Assembly (NCBI RefSeq): GCF_028826105.1
Contig: NZ_JAQGPL010000001.1
Location: 2,878,501 to 2,942,500 of the forward strand
DNA: 64,000 nt
Source: Paenibacillus humicola
GTDB taxonomy: Bacteria > Bacillota > Bacilli > Paenibacillales > Paenibacillaceae
Reading direction: 5' to 3'
Below, one piece after another: positions 8,981 to 17,424 of the stretch; the first letter of the stretch is position 1, and each line of letters opens with the position of its first letter. The position numbers and the translations under genes were made by a program. The notes beneath the pieces were generated by a model. It did not search any database. It was not told the origin of the DNA and saw nothing but the letters and a program-made list of their open reading frames with translations.

Positions 8981-9334
8981 TTCACAGCGATCAAAATCGG
9001 CCTTGTTCTCCATGCCGGGAATTTGCTTTTCTTTACGTACGATGCGTTTCTCCCCCCGTAACCCTCGGCTTCTCGAACACTTCCTTTATCCTCTCATTGC
9101 AGCTTGATGGACCGGTATCACACGCGGCGGGCGGAAGTCCCGTCTTTTTCTTTATCCGTGGGCGGCTTGATTCGCCGGCGTTCCGGAAAAGATGGATGGG
9201 GGCGCCCGTTTTCCAATCTCGCGGCGGAAAATAAACATCAACTAAATGCGCATAAACGCTTGAACCTGACGTGACGTCATGTTTTATAGTATAGTTACCG
9301 GTAAAGAGCTGGCGCAGCAGAAAAGGAGTTGGTT
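8981..9334 (+). other. Intergenic region upstream of merR-type gene
   Basis: Apart from the MerR-type promoter at 9260-9290, no gene, repeat or clear hairpin was seen in these 354 bases. Confidence 0.5.
9260..9290 (+). promoter_or_regulatory. MerR-type promoter with 19-bp spacer and dyad operator
   Basis: TTGAAC (9260-9265) and TATAGT (9285-9290) are separated by 19 bases, the over-long spacer typical of MerR-controlled promoters. The spacer contains TGACGTGACGTCA (9267-9279), a perfect inverted repeat about one G. The regulator encoded just downstream very probably binds here and controls its own operon. Confidence 0.7.
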
Positions 9335-9829
9335 ATGAAGCTTTGGAAAGTGGGACAGCTTGCTAAGCTGACAGGTCTCACGATACGAACCTTGCGGTTT
9401 TACGATCAAATCGGCTTATTCTCGCCTTCGGCGCATTCCGATTCGGGACACCGGCTGTACAATGAAGCCGACTTGTCGCGGCTGCAGCAAATTTTATCGT
9501 TAAAAGAGCTCGGTTTATCGCTCGATGAGGTGAAGTCCGTACTTAACGGCGGGTATTTCAGTCCGCTCGAGATTGTATCGCTGCAAATCGCCCGTCTGAA
9601 AGAAAATATTCGGATGGAGCAAAGGATTGTATCCGAATTGGAACATGTCTCCCGTTTAATGCAGTTGAAGCAGCCCGTGACGGTGGATGATTTTACGAAA
9701 TTGCTGGATATGATGAAAAAGAGTCATGAAAAATATATCGTCGAACGCCGGATGTCGTGGGAACGCCGCCTGAATTTGCTGGGCGACCTTGTAGACGGAC
9801 AATCCGGCGATCCAAGCCAAGGGAGCTGA
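9335..9829 (+). CDS. MerR family transcriptional regulator
   Basis: A 164-residue protein. Residues 1-70 form the MerR winged-helix domain (KVGQLAKLTGLTIRTLRFYD), close to TipA-like members that begin with a Leu-Thr-Ile-Arg-Thr-Leu-Arg-Phe-Tyr core. Residues ~75-125 form the dimerisation coiled coil. ATG 9335 is chosen because AAAAGGAG (9321-9328) lies six bases ahead; an in-frame TTG at 9329 is too close to it. The short C-terminus shows no ligand-binding domain I recognise. It leads an operon with two AHSA1 proteins, starting five bases before the first. Confidence 0.9.
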   Translation: MKLWKVGQLAKLTGLTIRTLRFYDQIGLFSPSAHSDSGHRLYNEADLSRLQQILSLKELGLSLDEVKSVLNGGYFSPLEIVSLQIARLKENIRMEQRIVSELEHVSRLMQLKQPVTVDDFTKLLDMMKKSHEKYIVERRMSWERRLNLLGDLVDGQSGDPSQGS

Positions 9830-9834
9830 AAGAG

Positions 9835-10275
9835 ATGAACGAACGATTTGCCATACCCGACACCTTTGTTATCGAACGGGTGTATAAAGCCTCGCCTCCG
9901 CAGGTGTTTGCCTCCTGGTCGGATCCCGAGCTGAAAGCGCAATGGTTTTCGAAACCGGATACATTCGACTTCCGTGTCGGCGGTCAGGAAAAAAGTCAAG
10001 GAGGTCCTCCCGGCGGACCGGTATTTACCTTCGATGCCCGGTACCAAGACATTGTCCCGAAGGAGCGCATCGTATACACCTACACGCTGGATATGGACGA
10101 GACGCGCCTATCGGTTTCCGTGACGACGGTCGAGTTTAAGTCAGAAGGCGCTGGTACGAAGCTGATTTTCACGGAGCAGGGCATTTTCCTGGACGGCCAC
10201 GATACATCGGCCCAGCGAGAGCACGGCACCAAGGAGATGCTGGACAAGCTGGGAGAGCTGCTGGAAAACAGGTAA
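9835..10275 (+). CDS. AHSA1/SRPBCC-domain protein
   Basis: A 146-residue START-like (Bet v1 fold) protein of the activator-of-Hsp90 ATPase homologue 1 type. The opening FVIERVYKASPPQVFASWSDPELKAQWF and the ending REHGTKEMLDKLGELL are diagnostic. These small proteins have a hydrophobic ligand pocket; their role in bacteria is mostly unknown. The frame is open upstream to 9757, but ATG 9835 follows AAAGAG just after the merR-type stop and matches the usual family start. Confidence 0.85.
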   Translation: MNERFAIPDTFVIERVYKASPPQVFASWSDPELKAQWFSKPDTFDFRVGGQEKSQGGPPGGPVFTFDARYQDIVPKERIVYTYTLDMDETRLSVSVTTVEFKSEGAGTKLIFTEQGIFLDGHDTSAQREHGTKEMLDKLGELLENR

Positions 10276-10305
10276 ACGATCATCTTACCGCGAGGAGGAA
10301 CAGAC

Positions 10306-10773
10306 ATGGCGGAAAACGAGGCAGGAAACAGCAGCGCGGCGGAAACGTACGAATTGGTTGCTTCGCGTGTTTTTGACGCGCCGCGCGATCTCGTTTACGA
10401 GGCGTGGACAAACCCCGAGCATTTGGCGCAGTGGTGGGGACCGAACGGGTTCACAAGTACGTTTCATGAATATGATTTACGGCCGGGCGGGACATGGCAG
10501 TTTGTCATGCACGGACCGAATGGCGTCGATTATCCCAACAAAAGCGAGTTTGTCGAAATCGCACCTGAACGAATCGTGCTTCGGCATCTTTCCGCGCCAC
10601 GATTTCAGATAACGGCCGTTATTGAGCAGCTCGGCGGCAAAACCCGATTGACCTTCCGCCAGCTTTTTGAAACTGCCGCTGAATTTAACGCCGCCAAAAG
10701 ATTCGCCCCGGAAGCCAACGAACAAAACCTGGACCGTCTTGGGGCGCAGCTGCAGAAGATGAGGACCGTTTAA
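10306..10773 (+). CDS. AHSA1/SRPBCC-domain protein
   Basis: A 155-residue second member of the same family (ASRVFDAPRDLVYEAWTNPE, then HLAQWWGPNGFTSTF, the typical WWGP block). It starts behind GAGGAGG, 30 bases after the previous gene, and is followed by a strong terminator, so the three genes 9335-10773 form one unit. Sequence identity to the first copy looks low, so this is an old pair and not a recent duplication. The MerR protein may sense a small hydrophobic compound that these proteins bind; that is inference. Confidence 0.88.
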   Translation: MAENEAGNSSAAETYELVASRVFDAPRDLVYEAWTNPEHLAQWWGPNGFTSTFHEYDLRPGGTWQFVMHGPNGVDYPNKSEFVEIAPERIVLRHLSAPRFQITAVIEQLGGKTRLTFRQLFETAAEFNAAKRFAPEANEQNLDRLGAQLQKMRTV

Positions 10774-10806
10774 GTCGGTTATAATTGCATTGAGCGAGAA
10801 CGACAG

Positions 10807-10828
10807 CCGGCCGCAAGGCCGGTTTTTT
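10807..10828 (+). terminator. Rho-independent terminator of the MerR/AHSA1 operon
   Basis: CCGGCC (10807-10812), loop GCAA, GGCCGG (10817-10822), then six T. Confidence 0.85.
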
Positions 10829-10922
10829 CACGTGCGCCGAAAATGATGACGCCCTTTCGCTCACCTATTTTTGTCCCAAGTTGGAATTCGCTCACACAAT
10901 TTTGATTGACTCAAAAAAATGT

Positions 10923-10954
10923 TTAGATCTAACTGATCGTTAAGTTCATATAAT
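10923..10954 (+). promoter_or_regulatory. Candidate promoter and operator before the 11110 gene
   Basis: A consensus TATAAT (10949-10954) has no good -35 at the right distance. The perfect palindrome TTAGATCTAA (10923-10932) overlaps the -35 position, so a regulator may act here. The surrounding 10774-11109 stretch holds nothing else but the terminator at 10807. Confidence 0.35.
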
Positions 10955-11109
10955 GAGATTAATTCTTCAAAAAACGCTTGGAATGATGGTAAAATGATTG
11001 TAAAATTCAAATAGGATGATTGAAACCTTATTTTGACGGGATGTCATCCGACTGCTATGGGAGTGCGTTGGACGTACATAGGGTTAAAAATCGAGAGGAG
11101 AGATTTCAA

Positions 11110-12255
11110 ATGAACGAAATCAACATCCCTTTGCCGATCCAAATCGTAATCGACGATGTAGGCTGGTGGACAGGGAGGGACAGTTCAGCGGAAAACGGCC
11201 CGTTTCGTACCGGAATTGAGCGCAATCATCATCCGCTGGATTATGAAGCGATAGCCGAATTGGGAAAACGGCTTCACATGCGCCCGCAGGCCGCTTTTAT
11301 TTTAAGCGAATGGGATCGAACCGATTGTTTAAAGTCGATGCCCGAAGCCACGCATTTGGGGAGACAATGGAGCAATCCGTGGAAGTCTTCCGCCTTATTG
11401 GAAGAGGCGGCGGCGATCGTGCGGCAAGAACATCGTTTTATAGAAGTCGTTCTGCACGGAATCGGCCATGAATATTGGGGAAACGGCACCATGGAACGAG
11501 CGGAATGGCATGACAGACACGGAAACATGAGACCGAAAGAAACGGTGCTCGGGCACCTTCGGACCTTTGCCGCGCTGCTTCAGGAAAACGATCTTGGTTC
11601 TTTTCCCGAATCCTTCGTGCCAACGGCATTTTATCACCGGTTCGGAGCTGAAGACGGGCTTGCCGGACTGCTGGAACAATTCGGCGTGAAATATATGTCC
11701 ACTCCATTCCAGATGATGCAGAAATCAAAACAACCGGAATCGGAGCTGTTCGGAATCGACGGCGATCTGATCACCGTTAACCGGGGATCGGATTTGTGCA
11801 ATTGGAATCAAATCGCCCCGGAGGTAAAGGGGGAGCTTGAAGGTCCGATCTGCGGCATGCATTGGCCCAATCTCCTTCACCCGAACCCGGAAAAGAACGG
11901 GGAAACGGTCCGCCGTTGGGTCGAATTTTTGCTGCCGTACCAGCGCCGATTCGATACCATGCTGTCCGCCAACACCGCCGAGGGCTTCAGCCAATTGGTT
12001 TACCGCTGGGGCGTATTTTTACAGCCCGGTCCATCCGGCTGCCTCCTGGATTTCTCCAAGCTGTCCGGTTATAAGCTTCCAGGATTAGCCGATTCGTTTA
12101 CCCTTAAGGTGAAACGAAATGTGCGGATTGTATCCTCATCCCATGACATTGACCTTGAGGAGAATACCGAGCGATCAACCCCGGATTACCGGACCCTGAC
12201 AGTCAGAAGGAAAAGCGAAGCGAAATCGGCCTTTATAAACTGGGAGACGCTATGA
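11110..12255 (+). CDS. Polysaccharide deacetylase-like protein, function unknown
   Basis: A 381-residue soluble protein without a signal peptide. The opening IQIVIDDVGWWTGRD and the later LHGIGHEYWGN resemble the metal-binding Asp-Asp and His-x-x-x-His strands of the glycoside hydrolase/deacetylase beta/alpha barrel, and SFVPTAFYHRFGAEDGLAGL fits a later barrel segment, but the match is loose. ATG 11110 follows GAGAGGAGA; the frame is open back to 11020 without a site. The stop overlaps the start of the MFS gene by four bases, so the two are translated together and probably act on the same compound. Confidence 0.5.
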   Translation: MNEINIPLPIQIVIDDVGWWTGRDSSAENGPFRTGIERNHHPLDYEAIAELGKRLHMRPQAAFILSEWDRTDCLKSMPEATHLGRQWSNPWKSSALLEEAAAIVRQEHRFIEVVLHGIGHEYWGNGTMERAEWHDRHGNMRPKETVLGHLRTFAALLQENDLGSFPESFVPTAFYHRFGAEDGLAGLLEQFGVKYMSTPFQMMQKSKQPESELFGIDGDLITVNRGSDLCNWNQIAPEVKGELEGPICGMHWPNLLHPNPEKNGETVRRWVEFLLPYQRRFDTMLSANTAEGFSQLVYRWGVFLQPGPSGCLLDFSKLSGYKLPGLADSFTLKVKRNVRIVSSSHDIDLEENTERSTPDYRTLTVRRKSEAKSAFINWETL

Positions 12256-13496
12256 AAACAAGGCTTAACGGGGAATCTGCGAGCCTATCCCGAAGAACGG
12301 AGGAGGCGCCGCTCGAGAGGAAGTTTTCAAGAGAAGCGGTACTGACGATCATTCTTCATTCCTTTTTTCAATTCGGCAGCTCCATGTCTTTTGTGTTCGT
12401 CAATATTTATTTGTGGCGGCTTTCCCACCAGCTTTCCGTCATTGCGGTTTATAATTTGATCTGTTATACGTTCGTTCCGCTAGGTTTTGTCATCGGGGGA
12501 AAAATCGCCAAGCGCCGGGATCGATTGCTGACCTACCGTCTCGGAATCGGTTTTTATTCGCTGTTCTATTTATCCATCGTACTCGCCGGTACGTATGTTT
12601 CTGCCTATTATGTTCTTTTTGCGGTTTCGATCGGTTTGGCAATGGGCTTTTACTGGTCCGGATTTTTGGTCCTGCTGTACGATGCGACGACGAGTTCCAA
12701 CCGATTAAGGTTCCTCAGCTTAAGCACGGCCTGTTTTTCGTTGGCGGGCATTACCGGTACCGCCGTATCGGGAAATATCATTGCTTCTTTCCGCAATACG
12801 ACTGGCTATATTATCGTTTTCGGGATTGCGCTGCTCGTATTTCTTGTCACGGCATTCGGCAGCTTCCGGATTGCCGTCAAACAGTCCCGCAAAAAACGTT
12901 ATTTTCTGAAATACACCTTTCTGCTCGCCGCTAAAAATAAGCCTTGGGCAAGAGCGGTCCTCGGATTTTTTATCATCGGCCTTCTCGAAGGGATGATGTT
13001 TTTTCTGCCAAGCATTTTGCTTTATCAATCCTTTACCCGTGAAGATGTTGTAGGGTATCTGACGATTTTATTTTCGGTTATTTCCGTTGCATCCAGCTAC
13101 ATGCAGTCGAAAATCGGATCCCGCTCGTCCGTATCCCGTTATCTGCTTAGCTCGGGGGCGGGCATTGCGCTTGCGGCGGCCGTTCTGCTGACCGGATATT
13201 CGGGTTGGCCGGTCGTTTTTTTCATGATCGTACAAAGCTTCTTTAATCCTTGGCTGCAAAATGGGATGATGGCGTATTATTTTTCGATGGCCGATCGGCT
13301 TCCGCTTAAGGGGCAGCTGCGAATCGAATCGGTCGTCGTTTATGAAAGCATGTTAAACGTGGGCAGGGTGGTTTCCATCTCGCTCTTCTGCATTTTCGTC
13401 CTCATGGCCAAATTGGTATCAGCGGAAATTTTCCTGTTCGCCGCCGCTTGTACGCAGGTTTTCATTGTGCTTTGTGTCGATAGAAAAGCGGCCTAA
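12252..13496 (+). CDS. Major facilitator superfamily transporter
   Basis: A 414-residue membrane protein with about twelve hydrophobic helices and a charged loop between helices 2 and 3 (GGKIAKRRDRLLTYR), the position of MFS motif A. Its ATG lies inside the previous gene's end (ATGA). The substrate cannot be read from the sequence. Pairing with a deacetylase-like enzyme suggests movement of a modified sugar or glycopeptide, in or out. A strong terminator follows. Confidence 0.8.
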   Translation: MKTRLNGESASLSRRTEEAPLERKFSREAVLTIILHSFFQFGSSMSFVFVNIYLWRLSHQLSVIAVYNLICYTFVPLGFVIGGKIAKRRDRLLTYRLGIGFYSLFYLSIVLAGTYVSAYYVLFAVSIGLAMGFYWSGFLVLLYDATTSSNRLRFLSLSTACFSLAGITGTAVSGNIIASFRNTTGYIIVFGIALLVFLVTAFGSFRIAVKQSRKKRYFLKYTFLLAAKNKPWARAVLGFFIIGLLEGMMFFLPSILLYQSFTREDVVGYLTILFSVISVASSYMQSKIGSRSSVSRYLLSSGAGIALAAAVLLTGYSGWPVVFFMIVQSFFNPWLQNGMMAYYFSMADRLPLKGQLRIESVVVYESMLNVGRVVSISLFCIFVLMAKLVSAEIFLFAAACTQVFIVLCVDRKAA

Positions 13497-13516
13497 AATG
13501 CGATAAACAAATAAAG

Positions 13517-13544
13517 AAAAAGACGGCCAACAGCCGTCTTTTTT
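13517..13544 (+). terminator. Rho-independent terminator after the MFS gene
   Basis: AAAAAGACGGC (13517-13527) pairs with GCCGTCTTTTTT (13533-13544) around a five-base loop, giving a strong stem and T-run. Confidence 0.9.
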
Positions 13545-13700
13545 GTTCTCTGACAAAAGTATAAGCCCGTCGTATATGAGTGAACGTAAATCAGGACCCT
13601 GATTCCGCTGGAATCGGTTAACGGCAATGAACAAGTGTGATAGAATTCAACTGAAAGCGGCCCTTATTCTGGAAAGGCTGTCATATCGCCGGATTTTTTA

Positions 13701-15566
13701 GTGATTTTAATTTATTTAAGGCTTATTACTTTTCTGAACGGAGGTGCTGTTCTGCCCTTTTTTTCGTTTATCAATCGAAGTCTGCAAAGAAAGATTTTCG
13801 TCTATTTTATCGTGGCGGCGCTATTTCCAACAGCTGTTATCAGCATCAGTTCCTATCTGATTTCGGTCGATATTGTAAAAGCGAAAGTAAGCGATTCCAT
13901 TGTCGAATCGCTCGGTTATATTCGCAACAGTATCGAGAATGAATTGAAGCAGGTCGAGCAAATTTCCAGTTATATGTACATCAGCTCCGATATTAAACAG
14001 ATTCTGGCGCCCGACTTTAAAGAGAATACACCGGCGTCGTATTATGCCATGGTCAAGGCCAACGAGGCGTTCTCCCTGTATTCGATACACTCTCGGGACT
14101 TCTCATACATCTCCTCAATTCAGGTGCTCGGGGAGAACGGAGTCAATCTGCTTTATGGCGAGGAGGTCAATCATTTCGACCGGCGAAATTTAAAGCAGTT
14201 GGAATCGACCTCCTGGTTTAGGGAGGTGAAGAAATTGAACGGAAAAATTTACTGGATCGGAAATGACGCCAATTTCGACAGCACCAATTCTAGAGAGAAA
14301 AACAAAGTTCTGATTTCGATGGCTAGAATGATCAAGGATGTCAATATGGACGACAATGTAGGCATGATTTATATCAGTCTCGACAACACCGTATTCAAAG
14401 AAATGCTCGGAAATTCAACGGTTAACAGCGCGAGCCGCATTTTTATAATCGATAATCACGGGAAAACCGTTTATGCGCCTGAAACGCCCGAAGAAAATGA
14501 AAGCGCACTCAATTTGAAGCTTATCAAACTCCAGCCAAACAAACACGGCTACTTGATTGATTTTGACCGAACGGGGGTTAAGCAGCTAGTCGCTTATTAC
14601 TATATTAGCCGTTACGACTGGTGGGTAATCGAAACCATTCCATACCATGTACTCGTTAAAGACAACAAAATGATCTTTGAAATTACCGCCAGCGTATTTA
14701 TCGTCTGCCTGCTGCTGTCCGGACTGATCTGGTATTTCTTGTCCCTGAATATCGTCAAGCCGGTCAAACAGCTAATCGAGACGATGAGAAGCATCAGGGA
14801 GGACCGTCTGCCGGTCAAATCCACTATACGCAGCAAAGATGAGATCGGCGTTCTGAGCTCCAGCTACAATTACATGATCGAGCGGATTCATGAATTGTTT
14901 CAAAGTGTTCTGGAGGAGCAGGCCATGAAGAAGGACGCGGAATATAAAGCGCTCCAGGCGCAAATCAATCCTCACTTCCTGTTTAACACGCTCAATTCCA
15001 TCCGCTGGATGGCGTTGATTCAGAAGGCCAACAACATTAAAGAAACGATCGACGCCCTCGGAAGACTGCTGCAGAACAGCACCAATAAAGTCGATCCGTA
15101 CCTGACGATCGAAGAAGAGCTTCAAAATTTGAAGGACTATATCAGCATCCAGAAAATGAGGTATAAAGATAAGTTCGATGTGCAATATGATGTGGATGAA
15201 AGTCTGCTTCCCTGCAAATGCATTAAATTCCTTCTCCAACCGCTTGTGGAAAATGCAATTTTTCACGGAATCGAGCCCAAACAGGGCTTCGGCACCATTT
15301 TGATCAGGATCGCCAAAGACGGCGACAGGGCGGTTTTCATCGTGCGGGATGATGGCATCGGCATGGATGCACACAAAATAAACGAGCTGCTGAACATGCC
15401 CTGTGAAAATAAAACTGGCTTCAGCGGAATTGGCATTCGCAATGTCAACGAGCGGGTTAAACTGACGTACGGGGATCCGTTCGGGATTACGATCAACAGC
15501 TCCCTGCAGCAATTTACCGAAATTATGCTGGTGCTGCCCATTCAAAAGGACAGCGGCGGCGCTTAA
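13701..15566 (+). CDS. Sensor histidine kinase, YesM type
   Basis: A ~600-residue two-helix membrane kinase: helix 1 near residues 30-52, an extracytoplasmic sensing region, helix 2 near 325-350, a HAMP linker (VKPVKQLIETMRSIREDRLP), the phosphoacceptor block QINPHFLFNTLNSIRW, and a HATPase end with RDDGIGMD and GIGIRNVNER. Start uncertain: GTG 13701 has no ribosome site, while GGAGGTG (13740-13746) precedes no ATG, GTG or TTG in this frame and would best serve CTG 13752. It forms an operon with the response regulator 36 bases downstream and should control the importer at 17425-20617. Confidence 0.9.
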   Translation: MILIYLRLITFLNGGAVLPFFSFINRSLQRKIFVYFIVAALFPTAVISISSYLISVDIVKAKVSDSIVESLGYIRNSIENELKQVEQISSYMYISSDIKQILAPDFKENTPASYYAMVKANEAFSLYSIHSRDFSYISSIQVLGENGVNLLYGEEVNHFDRRNLKQLESTSWFREVKKLNGKIYWIGNDANFDSTNSREKNKVLISMARMIKDVNMDDNVGMIYISLDNTVFKEMLGNSTVNSASRIFIIDNHGKTVYAPETPEENESALNLKLIKLQPNKHGYLIDFDRTGVKQLVAYYYISRYDWWVIETIPYHVLVKDNKMIFEITASVFIVCLLLSGLIWYFLSLNIVKPVKQLIETMRSIREDRLPVKSTIRSKDEIGVLSSSYNYMIERIHELFQSVLEEQAMKKDAEYKALQAQINPHFLFNTLNSIRWMALIQKANNIKETIDALGRLLQNSTNKVDPYLTIEEELQNLKDYISIQKMRYKDKFDVQYDVDESLLPCKCIKFLLQPLVENAIFHGIEPKQGFGTILIRIAKDGDRAVFIVRDDGIGMDAHKINELLNMPCENKTGFSGIGIRNVNERVKLTYGDPFGITINSSLQQFTEIMLVLPIQKDSGGA

Positions 15567-15601
15567 AGCTGGTATACCCTACAGAATAAGGCGGTGTTTG
15601 C

Positions 15602-17212
15602 ATGATTACAGTCATGATTGTCGACGATGAAATTCTCGTCCGCATCGGCGTGAAATCGATTATTCCCTGGAAACAGTACGAGTTTGAGGTCGTAGGCGAA
15701 GCGGAGAACGGCGAACGGGCGCTGGCGCTTGCCAGAGAGCTGCAGCCCGACATTATGATTACGGATATCAAGATGCCTCTTCTTAACGGGATCGAGCTGA
15801 TCCAGGCGATGAAAGCGGAACAGCTTGAAACAAAATTTGTCGTTCTCAGCTCATACGGCGATTTCAACTATGTGAAAGAGGCGATGCAGCTCGGAGCGGA
15901 GGATTATATTTTAAAATTAAACATGGAGCCTGAACAGCTGCTGGACATTTTGAACAAAATAAAGGAAAAAATCGAACGGGAAAGATCGGAGAGAGCCGGT
16001 CGGCAGCAGAACCTGAATCAGTACCAGACGTATCTCCCATCGCTGAGGGAGTCGCTTTTTAACCGAATCTTATTCGGCTACTTCAAGAGCAATGAAGACA
16101 TTGCTGAGCAGCTTGATCTGATGCACGTCGTACTGCCGCAGCGGAATATATTTTGCTTGTTGACACAAGTCGACAGCATTGAGATCATCCGGAAATATAC
16201 AGAGAACGATCTGTATGTGATCAGCTACTCCATTTCCAATATCATGCAGGAAATTGTAAACGAATTTCAATGGGGCTACGTATTCGCCGTTAATCCGCTG
16301 GAGTTTGCGATCATCTACGCGGACGACACCGTTTCCGGCGTCGGGACGCCCGAGGAGAAGATCCGGGACATGGCAGAAAGGATCCATTCCGCCTTGAAAA
16401 CCTATCTCAACATCTCCATAGCGATTGGAGTCGGAGGGGGGCAGAAGACGTACGCGGATATTCGCATCGGCTACAGGCAGGCGTCCACAGCGCTGGAGCA
16501 CGGCTTTGCTCTTCCCAAGGGCAGTACGATCTTTTTCAGCCGCCTGCCGGCATCCTTGCCTTCGACGGGCTCCGCGTTTGATCAGGAATTCGCCGCTCTG
16601 GAGCAGGCTTTCGTTTTTGACGATCTGGACAAAATCATTGATCTGCTGGAGACGATGGGACGGAGTCTGCTTCGTTGTACCCAAATTACGAAGATGAGCA
16701 TTCAGGGCTTCTGTTCATCGATCTATTTTATGTTCCAGGCGCTGATGAAGCGGAAAGACGTATCCCCGAAGGATCCGGACTGGGCGGTGATTCCGCCCGA
16801 CAAGTTTCTTAAGCTGCAGGACTATGCCGATTGGATATTGCAGGTTAAAAATACGGCCGAACGAATGCGCCTGCTGGATTGTCATACGATGATCACAAAA
16901 GCCAAACAGTTTATCCACGAGCATTTCAATGAAAACATTTCGCTGCAAACGGTTGCGGACCATGTTCATCTGTCTGCCAATTATTTGAGCCACGTGTTCA
17001 AACGGGAAACGGACGAGAACTTCATCGATTATCTGATCGGCATCCGTATCCGGCACGCGAAGTCGCTGATTCGGTCGACGGACAGCCTGATTTATGAAAT
17101 CGGAGAATCGGTGGGGTACAGGGACCTTTATTATTTCAGCAAGCTTTTCAAAAAGGTAACGGGCATGACGCCCAGTCAGTACAGGAACGCCCAAGGCAAG
17201 GAGCGGAGCTAA
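15602..17212 (+). CDS. Response regulator with AraC DNA-binding domain, YesN type
   Basis: A 536-residue protein. Residues 1-120 form the receiver, with acidic residues in MIVDDE, the phosphoacceptor Asp in MITDIKMPLLNG and the conserved Lys in YILKLNMEPEQ. A ~290-residue middle region of the usual YesN type follows, then two AraC helix-turn-helix units (about 430-530, ending LFKKVTGMTPSQYRN). It is the partner of the kinase just upstream and probably activates the promoter before 17425. Confidence 0.93.
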   Translation: MITVMIVDDEILVRIGVKSIIPWKQYEFEVVGEAENGERALALARELQPDIMITDIKMPLLNGIELIQAMKAEQLETKFVVLSSYGDFNYVKEAMQLGAEDYILKLNMEPEQLLDILNKIKEKIERERSERAGRQQNLNQYQTYLPSLRESLFNRILFGYFKSNEDIAEQLDLMHVVLPQRNIFCLLTQVDSIEIIRKYTENDLYVISYSISNIMQEIVNEFQWGYVFAVNPLEFAIIYADDTVSGVGTPEEKIRDMAERIHSALKTYLNISIAIGVGGGQKTYADIRIGYRQASTALEHGFALPKGSTIFFSRLPASLPSTGSAFDQEFAALEQAFVFDDLDKIIDLLETMGRSLLRCTQITKMSIQGFCSSIYFMFQALMKRKDVSPKDPDWAVIPPDKFLKLQDYADWILQVKNTAERMRLLDCHTMITKAKQFIHEHFNENISLQTVADHVHLSANYLSHVFKRETDENFIDYLIGIRIRHAKSLIRSTDSLIYEIGESVGYRDLYYFSKLFKKVTGMTPSQYRNAQGKERS

Positions 17213-17234
17213 CGCTCTCTATTTTCGTTGAAAA

Positions 17235-17300
17235 AGCAAAATATAGCAAAGGTCCGGTAAATAAGACAACATGAGGCAGGAGCGACGGGGGGCTTAGAAT
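17235..17300 (+). promoter_or_regulatory. Phased AGCAAA repeats and -10 candidate before the binding-protein gene
   Basis: AGCAAA occurs at 17235-17240 and 17245-17250, exactly one helical turn apart, about 45 bases before a TAGAAT -10 candidate (17295-17300) that lacks a good -35. This is the arrangement expected for an AraC-type activator such as the YesN-like protein encoded upstream. Confidence 0.35.
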
Positions 17301-17424
17301 AGAAGAGCGGCCGATAGCCGTAATCTTTTACAAATCGCAGTCAAGACCGTCCATTTTTTAACGTGTAATCATGCTTTACAGTAATACGTGTTCCAACAAT
17401 TATTTTACCGGGAGGAGAATACGT

